Of a stretch of 64,000 bases of DNA, positions 8,945 through 18,016 are shown piece by piece. Where the stretch lies: assembly GCF_017745275.1 (NCBI RefSeq), contig NZ_JAGHZS010000006.1:248001-312000 (forward strand), given 5' to 3'. The notes under the pieces are model-generated. The model did not search any database, was not told the origin of the DNA, and worked only from the letters and a program-made list of their open reading frames with translations. The position numbers were made by a program, and so were the translations under genes. This DNA comes from Chitinophaga sp. (lineage in GTDB: Bacteria; Bacteroidota; Bacteroidia; Chitinophagales; Chitinophagaceae). The stretch's first letter is position 1. Every line of letters begins with the position of its first letter.

Positions 8945-9757
8945 ATGGCTCATAACTTATTAAAAGGGAAGAAAGGTATCATCTTCGGCGCACTGGACGA
9001 GAAGTCTATTGCATGGAGAACTGCACTGCGTTGTGTGGAAGAAGGCGCTGAAATTGTGCTTACCAACGCCCCTATTGCCCTGCGTATGGGTGAGATCAAC
9101 AAACTGGCGGAAACCTGTAAAGCACCTGTAATTCCGGCGGATGTAACCAATATGGATGATCTGGCCAACCTGTTCAACAAATCCATGGAGCATTTTGGTG
9201 GTAAGATCGACTTCGTTCTCCACTCAGTAGCAATGGGTATGAATATCCGTAAAGGCAGAAGCTATACTGATCTGGATTACGATTTTAACCACAAAACATT
9301 TGATATCTCTGCAATGTCGCTGCACCGCGTACTGCAAACAGCTTACAAGCTGGACGCATTGAACGAGTGGGCGTCTGTAATTGCATTGTCTTATATCGCT
9401 GCGCAACGTGTATTCCCTGACTACGGTGAAATGGCAGATGCCAAAGCCCTGTTGGAATCAATTGCCCGCAGCTTCGGTTACCATTACGGTACCGCTAAGA
9501 AAGTGCGTGTAAACACCATCTCTCAGTCTCCCGTTAAAACCACTGCAGGTGGCGGCGTGAAAGGCTTTGATGGCTTTATGACCTACGCAGATGCAATGAG
9601 CCCGCTGGGTAATGCTACTGCCGACGAATGCGCTAATTACGCAGTGGCCATGTTCTCTGATCTCACCAAAATGGTGACCATGCAGAACCTGTTCCACGAT
9701 GGCGGCTTCTCCTTCACCGGAGTATCCAAACCTGTAATTGACCAGATGGAGAAATAA
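8945..9757 (+). CDS. fabI: Enoyl-[acyl-carrier-protein] reductase (NADH), FabI
   Basis: A 270-residue atypical short-chain dehydrogenase. The N-terminal nucleotide-binding segment reads GKKGIIFGALDEKSIAW, and the catalytic Y-x6-K motif is YGEMADAK, as in FabI. It reduces the enoyl-ACP intermediate in the last step of each fatty-acid elongation cycle. Length and motifs are complete. It is a single-gene unit followed by hairpins. No fabK, fabL or fabV alternative is seen here. Confidence 0.95.
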   Translation: MAHNLLKGKKGIIFGALDEKSIAWRTALRCVEEGAEIVLTNAPIALRMGEINKLAETCKAPVIPADVTNMDDLANLFNKSMEHFGGKIDFVLHSVAMGMNIRKGRSYTDLDYDFNHKTFDISAMSLHRVLQTAYKLDALNEWASVIALSYIAAQRVFPDYGEMADAKALLESIARSFGYHYGTAKKVRVNTISQSPVKTTAGGGVKGFDGFMTYADAMSPLGNATADECANYAVAMFSDLTKMVTMQNLFHDGGFSFTGVSKPVIDQMEK

Positions 9758-9790
9758 GCGGATCGCCGAAAGGCGAACGTAGAAAATAGA

Positions 9791-9837
9791 AAAAGCGAAT
9801 GATAAAAGCGGAGATATCTGCTTTATCATTCGCTTTT
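9791..9837. terminator. Long hairpin after fabI
   Basis: Arms of about 18 bp (9791-9809 with about 9820-9837) pair with one bulged A. The left arm reads AAAAGCGAATGATAAAAGC. It has the position of a fabI terminator and belongs to the same AAAGC-rich hairpin group as the element at 9950-10037. Confidence 0.7.
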
Positions 9838-9875
9838 CTCATGATGGATATCTAAAAAATGATACGCAACATCCC

Positions 9876-9901
9876 TTAAAACAGGTAAGTTCCTGTTTTA
9901 A
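9876..9901 (+). terminator. Second hairpin downstream of fabI
   Basis: A perfect 10-bp stem (9876-9885 with 9892-9901) with a six-base loop, followed by ATTTTTC. It can act as a back-up terminator. Confidence 0.6.
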
Positions 9902-9949
9902 TTTTTCGCAGCAAAAGCACCTGTTTTACCTGTCTCTTAAAAAACAAAA

Positions 9950-10037
9950 GCGAACGATTAAGGCAGATGTTCTCCGCTTTAATCATTCGCCTGAATAGCT
10001 TTTGCTTTATGCTTTCTGCGTTACGCTTTACGCTCTT
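9950..10037. repeat. Imperfect hairpin continued by a heptad array
   Basis: Arms at 9950-9964 and 9976-9990 pair over 15 bp with one mismatch and one wobble pair. The right side continues as heptads TGCTTTA, TGCTTTC, TGCGTTA, CGCTTTA, CGCTCTT (10003-10037), running up to the stop codon of the DUF2795 gene. The words are shared with the repeats at 1755 and 27800. Confidence 0.7.
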
Positions 10038-10043
10038 CGAAAG

Positions 10044-10265
10044 CTAATATTCATCCTCATTAAAGAAGAAGTCGTCTTGCGACGGATAATCTGACCAGAT
10101 ATCTTCAATCCCCTCATAAATTTCTCCCTCGTCCTCTAATTCCTGAAGGTTCTCGATTACTTCGATCGGTGCACCGGAACGAATGGCGTAGTCGATAAGT
10201 TCGTCTTTAGTAGCTGGCCATGGAGCATCCTCCAGGTATGAAGCTAATTCTAATGTCCAGTACAT
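10044..10265 (-). CDS. DUF2795 domain small protein
   Basis: A 73-residue acidic protein. It matches the conserved DUF2795 pattern: an N-terminal YWTLELASYLEDAPWPATK, then ELIDYAIRSGAP and a helix rich in Glu, ending in an acidic tail. The family is common in Bacteroidota and its function is unknown. A clear promoter lies upstream (10297-10326), so it is transcribed alone, leftwards. Confidence 0.85.
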   Translation of the reverse strand: MYWTLELASYLEDAPWPATKDELIDYAIRSGAPIEVIENLQELEDEGEIYEGIEDIWSDYPSQDDFFFNEDEY

Positions 10266-10296
10266 CTTATTAAAATTTTTACTTTTTAATTTTTCG

Positions 10297-10326
10297 CAAA
10301 AGTATTATTTAATTTGAAATAAACAA
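10297..10326 (-). promoter_or_regulatory. Promoter of the DUF2795 gene
   Basis: On the minus strand TTG (10324-10326), a 19-base spacer and TACTTTTG (10297-10304) match the Bacteroidota -33/-7 pattern. The predicted leader is about 25 bases. Confidence 0.65.
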
Positions 10327-10365
10327 CTTTTACTATTTTATCGGTTAATTACTTTTCTTTGGGTT

Positions 10366-11016
10366 ATGCTAACCGCCCGCAATGTTACCAAAAATTATTC
10401 CAATTTACCCATATTAAAAGGGGTAGACATTACTGTCAGTAAAGGAGAGATTGTGACCATCGTTGGTTCCTCCGGCGCTGGCAAAAGCACCTTGCTGCAT
10501 ATTCTCGGAACGCTGGATACGCCCACTGCCGGGGAAGTTTGGCTGAATAATGTCAATCTGACCGGTTTAAAGGGGAATGCCCTGGCCGACTTCAGGAACC
10601 GTCATATTGGCTTTATTTTTCAGTTCCATCACCTGCTACCGGAGTTCACTGCACTGGAAAATGTTTGCATACCTGGTTATATAGCAGGCACCCGCAAGGC
10701 TGCTGTTAAAGAGAAAGCCCACTTCCTGCTGGAAACCCTGGGCCTCAAAGACCGGCTCGAACATAAGCCTAATCAGCTTTCCGGCGGAGAGCAGCAAAGG
10801 GTGGCAGTAGCACGCGCACTCATCAATGATCCGGATGTAGTAATGGCAGACGAGCCCACAGGAAATCTTGACTCCCGCAATGCGAAGGAGTTGCATCACC
10901 TGTTCCTTGAATTGCGCGATAAATTACAGCAAACCTTTATTATCGTGACCCACAATGAGGAACTGGCGCCGATGAGCGACCGGCAACTGGTCATGAAAGA
11001 TGGTAAGATTATTTAG
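10366..11016 (+). CDS. ABC transporter ATPase, LolD/MacB-like
   Basis: A 216-residue ATPase subunit. Walker A is GSSGAGKST (34-42), the signature is LSGGEQQRVAVARAL, Walker B ends VVMADEPTGNLDS, and the switch His follows in IIVTHNE. Length and the EPTGNLD motif are those of the LolD/MacB/FtsE group, which powers lipoprotein release or export. The partner permease is not adjacent, as is common in Bacteroidota, so LolD is the likeliest but not a proven role. Confidence 0.85.
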   Translation: MLTARNVTKNYSNLPILKGVDITVSKGEIVTIVGSSGAGKSTLLHILGTLDTPTAGEVWLNNVNLTGLKGNALADFRNRHIGFIFQFHHLLPEFTALENVCIPGYIAGTRKAAVKEKAHFLLETLGLKDRLEHKPNQLSGGEQQRVAVARALINDPDVVMADEPTGNLDSRNAKELHHLFLELRDKLQQTFIIVTHNEELAPMSDRQLVMKDGKII

Positions 11017-11038
11017 GAAAAAGCAATCACCATATGCC

Positions 11039-11057
11039 GGCACCCGTTCCGGGTGCC
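11039..11057. terminator. Hairpin between convergent genes
   Basis: A perfect 8-bp GC-rich stem (11039-11046 with 11050-11057) and a three-base loop lie between the ends of the LolD-like and deacetylase genes. There is no T run, so termination is only likely. Confidence 0.45.
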
Positions 11058-11061
11058 AGGT

Positions 11062-11964
11062 CTAATATCCATAAATACTGATGCCGGCGCGGAAGGTGTT
11101 GCAATGCGCATTTACAATATCACGGATATGCGTGGAATAGCCACCTCCCATGGCCACAGCACAAGGGATATTATGTTGTTTCAATGCCTGAAATACCATC
11201 TCGTCGCGCTCACGACAACCCTGTTGTGTTACTTTCAGTTTCCCGAATTTATCAGTGCTCAGGATATCCACGCCCGACAGGTAAAAAACGATATCCGGTT
11301 TTACCCGGTTAATCAGCACTGGTAAAGCGGCTTCCAGCAGTTGCAGGTAGGCAGCGGTGTCCGTGCCATCGGCGAGGGGAATGTCCCAGTCAGATACTTC
11401 TTTATGAAAAGGATAGTTGTGTGCCCCATGCATGCTGAACGTATATACTTGCGCGTTATTGGCAAACAAGGCTGCAGTGCCATTGCCCTGGTGTACGTCC
11501 AGGTCTATCACCAACGCCTGCCGGATGTGCCGGTGATACAGCAGGTAGTTGGCTGCAACACCAAAATCGTTTAACAGGCAAAAGCCTTCTCCATGATCTG
11601 CGAAGGCATGGTGCGTACCACCGGCCACATTAAAACCAATGCCATGATCGAGCGCATGCAAGGCAATATCGATAGTGCCTTGCGCAATCACTATTTCCCG
11701 TTGGGTCAGTGCCGGCGATTGTGGAAAACCGATTTTTCGTTGCTCGCGTGGCGACAGGGTCTGTTCTGTCAACTGCTGCCAGTAGGCAGGCGTATGGGTA
11801 AGCAGAATGGTGTCCGCAGTGGCAGGCGCCGGCGTAAATAGTTGCCCGGCGGTGATCACTCCTTCGCGTAAGAGCTGGGCAGGTATTAGTTCGTATTTGA
11901 GCATCGGGAAGCGATGATCTTCCGGCAGCGGATGGATGTATATGTCGTGATAGGCAATCTTCAT
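11062..11964 (-). CDS. Histone deacetylase-family protein (AcuC/HDAC-like)
   Basis: I start it at ATG 11964 (MKIAYHDIYIHP...), because longer forms run into the upstream endonuclease gene; this gives 300 residues. The arginase/deacetylase fold motifs are complete: GGTHHAF, the zinc ligands in DLDVHQGNGT, and the second Asp in SGVDIL, followed by MGGGYS. Bacterial members deacetylate small amines or protein lysines; the substrate is unknown. It starts 17 bases after the pdeM stop, so it is probably cotranscribed with the repair genes. Confidence 0.88.
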   Translation of the reverse strand: MKIAYHDIYIHPLPEDHRFPMLKYELIPAQLLREGVITAGQLFTPAPATADTILLTHTPAYWQQLTEQTLSPREQRKIGFPQSPALTQREIVIAQGTIDIALHALDHGIGFNVAGGTHHAFADHGEGFCLLNDFGVAANYLLYHRHIRQALVIDLDVHQGNGTAALFANNAQVYTFSMHGAHNYPFHKEVSDWDIPLADGTDTAAYLQLLEAALPVLINRVKPDIVFYLSGVDILSTDKFGKLKVTQQGCRERDEMVFQALKQHNIPCAVAMGGGYSTHIRDIVNAHCNTFRAGISIYGY

Positions 11965-11981
11965 AAAAAAACAGCTGCGGG

Positions 11982-12629
11982 TCACTGTGCCCGGATAATC
12001 GATTTTCCGGCGATTACAAACACTGCGTCCGTTGAGTAAGGGTCGAGGTTCGCTGAGCCGGTAAAGTGCCCAAAAGCGGGTAAAATGCCGCAATGCCGGC
12101 CAAAATAAAAGCAGGGTAAACGTAACCGTTGTTTACCGGCGCCATGCATTACAAATGCCGGGTGTAAATGACCGGAGAAAGTATACTGGTAGCCATTGCT
12201 ATCTTCACAAGGTTCATGGATAAAATGAATATTGCGGAGCGTAAGGGTATCGTGTACGGTTACCTGTAATTGCCCGTACAGGGCATCTGGCATAATATCA
12301 TGATTGCCTTTGACCAGGTCTACGCTGATATTTGAAAACTGTTGCCGCCATATCCGGAAATATTGTACTTCGTTATTCTCATGGCTATGGAACATGTCTC
12401 CTACAATGATGATCCGGGTAGGCAGATATTGGGTAATCAGTTGTTGCAGGCGGAAAAGATCTTCCTGTACAATGCCGGCCGGCACTGCAATACCCGCCTT
12501 GCGGAAATGTGCCGCCTTGCCCAGATGCAGATCTGACAGGATCAATGCTTTTTCTTCTTCCCAAAATATTGCCCGCTGGGGCAGCAAATGCCAATGCTGT
12601 TGTTGAAAATGAAATATTTCCCCGACCAC
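11982..12629 (-). CDS. pdeM: Ligase-associated DNA damage response endonuclease PdeM
   Basis: A 215-residue calcineurin-like phosphoesterase. Motifs in order are SDLHLGKAAHFRK, IVGDMFHS, KGNHD and SGHLHPAF, a complete set of metal ligands. Length, a GTG start and position directly after the Lhr-like helicase identify the PdeM type found in ligase-associated DNA repair operons. The neighbouring helicase gene ends 40 bases upstream. The matching exonuclease and ligase are about 11 kb away in this window. Confidence 0.88.
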   Translation of the reverse strand: MVGEIFHFQQQHWHLLPQRAIFWEEEKALILSDLHLGKAAHFRKAGIAVPAGIVQEDLFRLQQLITQYLPTRIIIVGDMFHSHENNEVQYFRIWRQQFSNISVDLVKGNHDIMPDALYGQLQVTVHDTLTLRNIHFIHEPCEDSNGYQYTFSGHLHPAFVMHGAGKQRLRLPCFYFGRHCGILPAFGHFTGSANLDPYSTDAVFVIAGKSIIRAQ

Positions 12630-12669
12630 TGAATCAACTTTTTTTTATGTCCCGCAAATTATTGAATTC

Positions 12670-15120
12670 TTAACCGTTCGTGATCAATTTTTTAATCCGG
12701 TCTTCCAGTTTTTCGCTGGTCATAGTATCCCGCAGGCTGTCTACCTTGATAGGGAAGCAGAATGGGGTTAGCTTTTGCGGAAACGTGATTACAATTTTGC
12801 TCACAGCAATGCGCTCCAGCGTTTCCCGTAAACGGGCTTCTTCCATCTGGTAAAAGAAGACTTCATTAAAGGCTTGTCTGAGCAGCAGGTTTTGCGGATC
12901 GTAGTCGCCGAATACGTTGAACAACAAGGAGGCCGACGACTGCAGATGCCGGTTAGCTTTGTGTTTTCCGGGATATCCCTGGAAGATAAGACCGGCAATA
13001 ACAGCAATGTCGCGGAACTTACGCCGTGCCATTTCAGTAGCGTTCACGCTGGTTTGCAGCTCGGTTAGCAGATTGTCGGTAGAAAAGAGCTGTTTGGCAT
13101 TGTCCGCTGTTAACGGGATAGGCTGGTCAGAGAGCAGCTCAAAGCCATAGTCGTTCATGGCAATGGAAAAGGTAATAGGACGGATACGACCGATGCGATA
13201 AGCCAGCAGCGCTGCCATTACTTCGTGTACCAGCCGGCCTTCAAAGGGATACACGAAGAGATGGTAGCCATCTTCGGTTTGTATTTGTTCTATCAGCAGT
13301 TCGTTGGCCTGTGGAATATGCGATAATTCTTCCTGCAGGTTAAACAGGGGTTGCAGGGCAATCAGCTCGGGGTCTTTGGTGTTGCGGGAAAGCGCTTCAT
13401 TGAATTTCTCCCGCAGCTTGCGGCCCAGGTTAGATGATAAAGGAATACGTCCGCCCTGGTAGCTGGGCACAATGGATTTTTTTGAATTCGATTTACGTAC
13501 CAGCACTGTCATATCCTTTATCAGTACGTATTCCAGGTTACGGCCTGCCAGCGTAAAGGAATCGCCCACCTGCAAGCGGGAAATGAATCCTTCCTCAATT
13601 ACGCCCACATAACCGCCACTCATGAACTTTACTTTCAGCATCGCATCGCTGACGATAGTGCCGATGTGCAAGCGGTGGCGCATGGCCATCATGCGGCTGC
13701 GACAGATATAGAAATCGCCGGTGCGTTCAATTTTTTTGAATTCATCATAGCTGGCCAGTGCATCGCCGCCAGTGGTGAGAAAGGCCAGCAGCCATTGCCA
13801 GTCGTCTTCCGTCAAATGTTGATAACAGAATGTTTGTCGCACTTCCTCCCATATTTCGTTGGCATGAAAGCCATCGGAAACCGCCAGTGTCATCAGGTAT
13901 TGTAACAATACATCGTATGCCAGTATCACCGGCATTTTACTTTCAATCAGTTCTTCTTCCATAGCGGCCTTCAATGCAGCGGCTTCTACCAGCTCGAGCG
14001 CATGAGTGGGCAGAAAAAATATTTTGCTCACAGCGCCGGGCTGATGCCCGCTACGGCCAGCTCTCTGGAGGAACCGGGCTACGCCTTTCGGGCTACCCAC
14101 CTGTATCACACTGTCTACCGGCCGGAAGTCCACGCCCAAATCAAGGCTGGCTGTGCATACCACGGCTTTCAGGATGCCATTGTGCAGGGCTTCTTCTACC
14201 CATATACGTAATTCCATGTCAATGGAACCATGGTGTAAAGCCAATGCCCCTGCCAGCATAGGATCTTCTACCAGTAAGGATTGGTACCACCGCTCCGACT
14301 GGGAACGGGTATTGGTAAATATCAAAGTAGTTTGACTATCATGGATAACCGGCAGGGACTGCGGCAACATCTTCAGCCCGAGATGCCCCGCCCATGGATA
14401 GTTTTCCATTTCATCGGGGATTACACTTTTAAGGGCAATCTTCTTTTTCAGTTTCGACCTGATAATAATTCCATCATTGTGGTAAGGGCCAAGCAATACT
14501 TCCAGTGCTTCGTCCAGGTTGCCAATGGTAGCGGAAATGCCCCATAACCGGAGTTGTTCCCGGCGCAGGCCTTTCAGGCGGCTCAACGCCAGTTCCACCA
14601 TCACACCGCGTTTGCTGCCCATCAGTTCGTGCCACTCGTCAACTACCACGGTGTGCAGCCGGGTAAATACTTTGGGATATTCTTTCTGAGCAAGCAGCAG
14701 GTGCAGGCTTTCAGGCGTAATAATCAGTACTTCGGGCATCTGCTTTTTCTGCGCCGCACGGATAGCTACAGATGTATCCCCACTACGGATACCTACTTCC
14801 CAGGGTACATCCAGCTCCTGCAGGGCGCTCTCCATGGCCCGGCCCAGGTCTTTTGCCAAAGCACGGAGGGGAGTTATCCACAGCAGTTGTAAGCCATTTT
14901 TTGTTTTGTGGGTATAGTCTTTAGGATGGGCATCTATCCAGGCAATGACGGCGCCAAGGAACAGCGAAAAAGTTTTTCCGAAACCTGTAGGCGCATTCAC
15001 AATGCCCGATTTGCCCTGTAGATAAGCCTTCCAGGCCTCTTCCTGGAACTTAAAGGGTTTAAGGTCTTTGTCGCCTAACCATTTATTAATCACCTTCCAT
15101 CCACCCGAACGTTGTTGCAT
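12670..15120 (-). CDS. Ligase-associated DEXH-box helicase (Lhr-like)
   Basis: An 816-residue superfamily 2 helicase. Walker A is NAPTGFGKT (42-50), motif II is VDEWHEL, motif III is SATIG, and the C-terminal helicase domain has ALHHGS and QRAGRSGH. The later half follows the Lhr pattern (winged-helix plus Lhr C-terminal core). In many bacteria this protein is encoded with PdeM, an MBL-fold exonuclease and an ATP-dependent ligase. Here only PdeM is adjacent. The gene is divergent from the purine permease, with a 51-base gap. Confidence 0.93.
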   Translation of the reverse strand: MQQRSGGWKVINKWLGDKDLKPFKFQEEAWKAYLQGKSGIVNAPTGFGKTFSLFLGAVIAWIDAHPKDYTHKTKNGLQLLWITPLRALAKDLGRAMESALQELDVPWEVGIRSGDTSVAIRAAQKKQMPEVLIITPESLHLLLAQKEYPKVFTRLHTVVVDEWHELMGSKRGVMVELALSRLKGLRREQLRLWGISATIGNLDEALEVLLGPYHNDGIIIRSKLKKKIALKSVIPDEMENYPWAGHLGLKMLPQSLPVIHDSQTTLIFTNTRSQSERWYQSLLVEDPMLAGALALHHGSIDMELRIWVEEALHNGILKAVVCTASLDLGVDFRPVDSVIQVGSPKGVARFLQRAGRSGHQPGAVSKIFFLPTHALELVEAAALKAAMEEELIESKMPVILAYDVLLQYLMTLAVSDGFHANEIWEEVRQTFCYQHLTEDDWQWLLAFLTTGGDALASYDEFKKIERTGDFYICRSRMMAMRHRLHIGTIVSDAMLKVKFMSGGYVGVIEEGFISRLQVGDSFTLAGRNLEYVLIKDMTVLVRKSNSKKSIVPSYQGGRIPLSSNLGRKLREKFNEALSRNTKDPELIALQPLFNLQEELSHIPQANELLIEQIQTEDGYHLFVYPFEGRLVHEVMAALLAYRIGRIRPITFSIAMNDYGFELLSDQPIPLTADNAKQLFSTDNLLTELQTSVNATEMARRKFRDIAVIAGLIFQGYPGKHKANRHLQSSASLLFNVFGDYDPQNLLLRQAFNEVFFYQMEEARLRETLERIAVSKIVITFPQKLTPFCFPIKVDSLRDTMTSEKLEDRIKKLITNG

Positions 15121-15159
15121 GCCTTGAAATTAGCATAAAATGATAAATCGCGAAACGCT

Positions 15160-15167
15160 TATTTTTG
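15160..15167 (+). promoter_or_regulatory. -7 promoter box for the NCS2 permease
   Basis: TATTTTTG, an exact TAnnTTTG match, ends four bases before the start codon, which would give a leaderless or nearly leaderless transcript. No clear -33 box is seen. Confidence 0.45.
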
Positions 15168-15171
15168 CAGC

Positions 15172-16497
15172 ATGCTCGCAAAATTTTTCCGGCTCTCCGA
15201 ACACAACACGACTGTTAAGAAAGAAGTACTGGCAGGGTTAACTACCTTTTCCACGATGGCGTATATACTGGCAGTGAATCCCAGTATCCTTTCCCGCACG
15301 GGAATGGATTTCCATGCTCTGATTACGGCTACCGCGCTGGCAGCGGCCATTGGTACGCTTGTGATGGCGCTGTATGCCAGGCTACCTATCGGTGTGGCAC
15401 CGGGCATGGGGCTGAATGCTTTTTTTGCGTATACCATTGTGGCATCTATGGGATATACCTGGCAGTTTGCGCTGACGGCTGTTTTCCTGGAGGGGATTAT
15501 TTTTATCATCCTTTCCATGTTCCGTATCCGGGAAGCCATTATTAACAGTATTCCCGAAAATCTGAAGCATGCTATTTCAGTAGGCATTGGATTGTTGATT
15601 GCCCTCATTGGCATGGCCAATGCGGGTATTATCGAAACAGGTATGCATCATGTGGGAGATGGAAAACTGGATGGCGTGATCCTGAAAATGGGGGATGTTA
15701 CCAGCATAGGCCCACTCATTGCTTTAATCGGGTTGATTGTAAGCGCGGTGCTGATGTATAAAAATATCAATGCAGCGTTATTGATAGGCATCCTGGCAGC
15801 TACCGTGGTGGGCATTCCGCTGGGCATTACTCATTTCCCCGAAAACGGTCACCTGGTGAGTTTGCCGCCTTCCCTGGCACCGGTAGCTTTTAAGCTCGAA
15901 TTCAATAAAATATTTTCACTGGATATGCTGATGATCCTTTTTACGTTGCTGATGGTGAACCTGTTTGACACCGTAGGTACGTTAATCGGATTATGTAACA
16001 AAGCCGGACTGCTGGATGAGAATGGCCGTTTGCCGAGAGCCAAGCAGGCGCTTATGGCAGATGCTGTGGGTACTACCGCAGCGGGGTTATTAGGCACCAG
16101 TGTAGTAACGGCTTATGTAGAAAGCGCCAGCGGTATTGCGGCTGGTGGTAAAACCGGCCTGACGTCCTTTACGGTGGCCATCATGTTTTTATTATCGTTG
16201 TTTTTTGCGCCTGTATTTGCCATGATCCCCCAGGCGGCTACTGCGCCTGCTTTAATTATAGTAGGGATGCTGATGATGGGCGCCGTTACCAGGATTAATT
16301 TTAATGATGTAACAGAAGCCATTCCGGCGTTTCTGGCGATTGTGATGATGCCTTACAGTTATAGTATCGCAGAGGGAATTGTATTTGGTATGTTGTCTTA
16401 CGTGTTGTTAAAAGTATTGACCGGGCAATATAAAAGTATTAGCCCGGTGATGTATGTACTGGCAGTATTGTTTATCATTACTTTTTTGGTGAAATAA
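15172..16497 (+). CDS. NCS2-family purine permease (AzgA/PbuG type)
   Basis: A 441-residue membrane protein with about 12-14 hydrophobic helices. The N terminus (FRLSEHNTTVKKEVLAGLTTF) and the APGMGLNAFFAYT and VNLFDTVGTLIG segments are hallmarks of the adenine/guanine/hypoxanthine branch of the NCS2 family, which imports bases with protons. Its stop codon directly abuts that of the convergent LD-carboxypeptidase gene. It lies within the stretch that separates the two halves of the ligase-associated repair set. Confidence 0.92.
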   Translation: MLAKFFRLSEHNTTVKKEVLAGLTTFSTMAYILAVNPSILSRTGMDFHALITATALAAAIGTLVMALYARLPIGVAPGMGLNAFFAYTIVASMGYTWQFALTAVFLEGIIFIILSMFRIREAIINSIPENLKHAISVGIGLLIALIGMANAGIIETGMHHVGDGKLDGVILKMGDVTSIGPLIALIGLIVSAVLMYKNINAALLIGILAATVVGIPLGITHFPENGHLVSLPPSLAPVAFKLEFNKIFSLDMLMILFTLLMVNLFDTVGTLIGLCNKAGLLDENGRLPRAKQALMADAVGTTAAGLLGTSVVTAYVESASGIAAGGKTGLTSFTVAIMFLLSLFFAPVFAMIPQAATAPALIIVGMLMMGAVTRINFNDVTEAIPAFLAIVMMPYSYSIAEGIVFGMLSYVLLKVLTGQYKSISPVMYVLAVLFIITFLVK

Positions 16498-17529
16498 TTA
16501 TTCTTTCAGGGTCACGGCATCATCAGCTACCGTGAGGGAGTGCATCATACCGCACTTGAAAGCGTAGTTGTTTTTCTGGTGTCCTACGGGGAAGTTAAAG
16601 CATACCGGATAACTGAAATCTTTTACTTTCTCCAGTACCATATCATACACGGTTCTGCCAAATTCTTCGCCGGGGTCATCAGGTTTGATGCGATTAAAAC
16701 CGCCAATGATAAGGCCTGCCAGGTTATCCAGTTTGTGTGAGCGTTGCAGGGAGCCCAGCATACGGTCAAGGCTATACAAATATTCTCCTACTTCTTCTAA
16801 AAAGAGAATCTTCCCATTGGTATCTATTTCAGAATTGGTGGCGCACATGCTTTGAATGATAGATAAGTTGCCACCAATCAGTGCGCCACGGGCTTTCCCT
16901 TTACGGTTGCGGTTGTCCGGCGTAGTGCTGTATTGCATTTTTTTGCCGGTGAGTGCCTGGTAAATAGACATGATGGTGTCTTGCACTATTGGTTCTGCTT
17001 TCCCGAAATCGTCCGGGAAGCTGTTGCACATTTTGGCGTGAAGGGTAGCCATTCCATAATGGCGGTTGATATGACAATGTAATACGGTAACATCGCTGAA
17101 GCCAATCACCCATTTAGGGTTTCTTTGAAACCGGGAGAAGTTGAGCTGGTCGATGATGCGCGCTGTTCCATATCCACCGCGCCCGCACATGATGGCTTTT
17201 ATATTTTCGTCGTTGAGCATGGCCTGCAGATCTGCCAGTCGCTCTGCATCCGTACCGCCAAAGCTATAGTCGCGCGATCCAACGGTTTTGCCTATACGAA
17301 TATTAAATCCCCAGCTTTCCATAATGCGGATAGCGGGTTGTATTTCATCTCTTTTGATATACCCAGCAGGGCAGGTAATGCCGATGATATCACCAGGTTT
17401 CAGATAAGGAGGTACCAATGGTTCCTTCTTATCTGAAACAGCAGGTAATCCTATTCCGGCAAGGGTTTGTAGTGCCGGTAATCCGGCGCCGGCAGTTACA
17501 AGAGCAGACAGGAAACGTTTTCGATTCAT
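16498..17529 (-). CDS. LD-carboxypeptidase (S66 family), exported
   Basis: A 343-residue protein with a long N-terminal signal sequence (MNRKRFLSALVTAGAG...), possibly of Tat type. The S66 fold is shown by GRGGYGTARIID, the nucleophile motif GFSDVT, the Glu in FLEEVGEYLY and the His in PVGHQKNN. It should trim the LD bond in muropeptides, as in peptidoglycan recycling or MccF-like detoxification. It is third in a leftward run with the AraC and SnoaL-like genes; spacing to the latter is 27 bases. Confidence 0.9.
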   Translation of the reverse strand: MNRKRFLSALVTAGAGLPALQTLAGIGLPAVSDKKEPLVPPYLKPGDIIGITCPAGYIKRDEIQPAIRIMESWGFNIRIGKTVGSRDYSFGGTDAERLADLQAMLNDENIKAIMCGRGGYGTARIIDQLNFSRFQRNPKWVIGFSDVTVLHCHINRHYGMATLHAKMCNSFPDDFGKAEPIVQDTIMSIYQALTGKKMQYSTTPDNRNRKGKARGALIGGNLSIIQSMCATNSEIDTNGKILFLEEVGEYLYSLDRMLGSLQRSHKLDNLAGLIIGGFNRIKPDDPGEEFGRTVYDMVLEKVKDFSYPVCFNFPVGHQKNNYAFKCGMMHSLTVADDAVTLKE

Positions 17530-17556
17530 ACGCTTAAAGTAAGCATATTTTATGAA

Positions 17557-17955
17557 TCATCCGTGCGTCACAAAATCACGTACAGACCAGTGAGCGATGT
17601 ATTTGCCATCTTTCAACTGTACAATATCAATAATACGAAGGGTAGCTGGTTTGCCTGTGGGGGGCTGGTTCATGAAAGGTGCACTGAAGGTGCCTGTAAA
17701 AGCTTTATGGGTAACTACTTTATCATCTTCCGCAATCATATCAAAAATTTCCAGCTTTATATCCGGGAATGCGGGGCGTAATAGTTGAGTGATAAAATCG
17801 CGGGTAGCGTTGGCATCGTTGTTACCAACAGGTCCGGTATGGTTAATGAAATCGGGAGATACGGTTTCGTTAAATGCCTGCAGGTCGCCTTTGATGATAA
17901 ATTCTTCGTTGAAGCGTCTTACTACTGCTTTGTTCTTTTCGGATAATGTTTGCAT
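17557..17955 (-). CDS. SnoaL-like (ester cyclase family) protein
   Basis: I use ATG 17955 (MQTLSEKN...); the only longer form would start at a TTG. The 132 residues have the NTF2/SnoaL alpha+beta pattern: a helix NKAVVRRFNEEF, then SPDFINHTGP, and strands ending DIVQLKDGKYIAHWSVRD. Such proteins include polyketide cyclases and many uncharacterised hydrolase-like enzymes, and the substrate is unknown. It follows an AraC regulator at a distance of 61 bases and may be its target. Confidence 0.8.
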   Translation of the reverse strand: MQTLSEKNKAVVRRFNEEFIIKGDLQAFNETVSPDFINHTGPVGNNDANATRDFITQLLRPAFPDIKLEIFDMIAEDDKVVTHKAFTGTFSAPFMNQPPTGKPATLRIIDIVQLKDGKYIAHWSVRDFVTHG

Positions 17956-18016
17956 GTTGTTTATTTTATGATACAAAATTACCGGTAGTACTATGTTCGC
18001 TGGTAACGGGATTAGC

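Noticed and set aside
10003..10037. Possible CRISPR-like or minisatellite array
   Set aside because: The repeats are 7 bases long with no spacers, and no cas genes are in the window.
17956..17976. Longer TTG start for the SnoaL-like protein
   Set aside because: The ATG at 17955 begins right at the family's first helix, and the extension adds seven residues without support.
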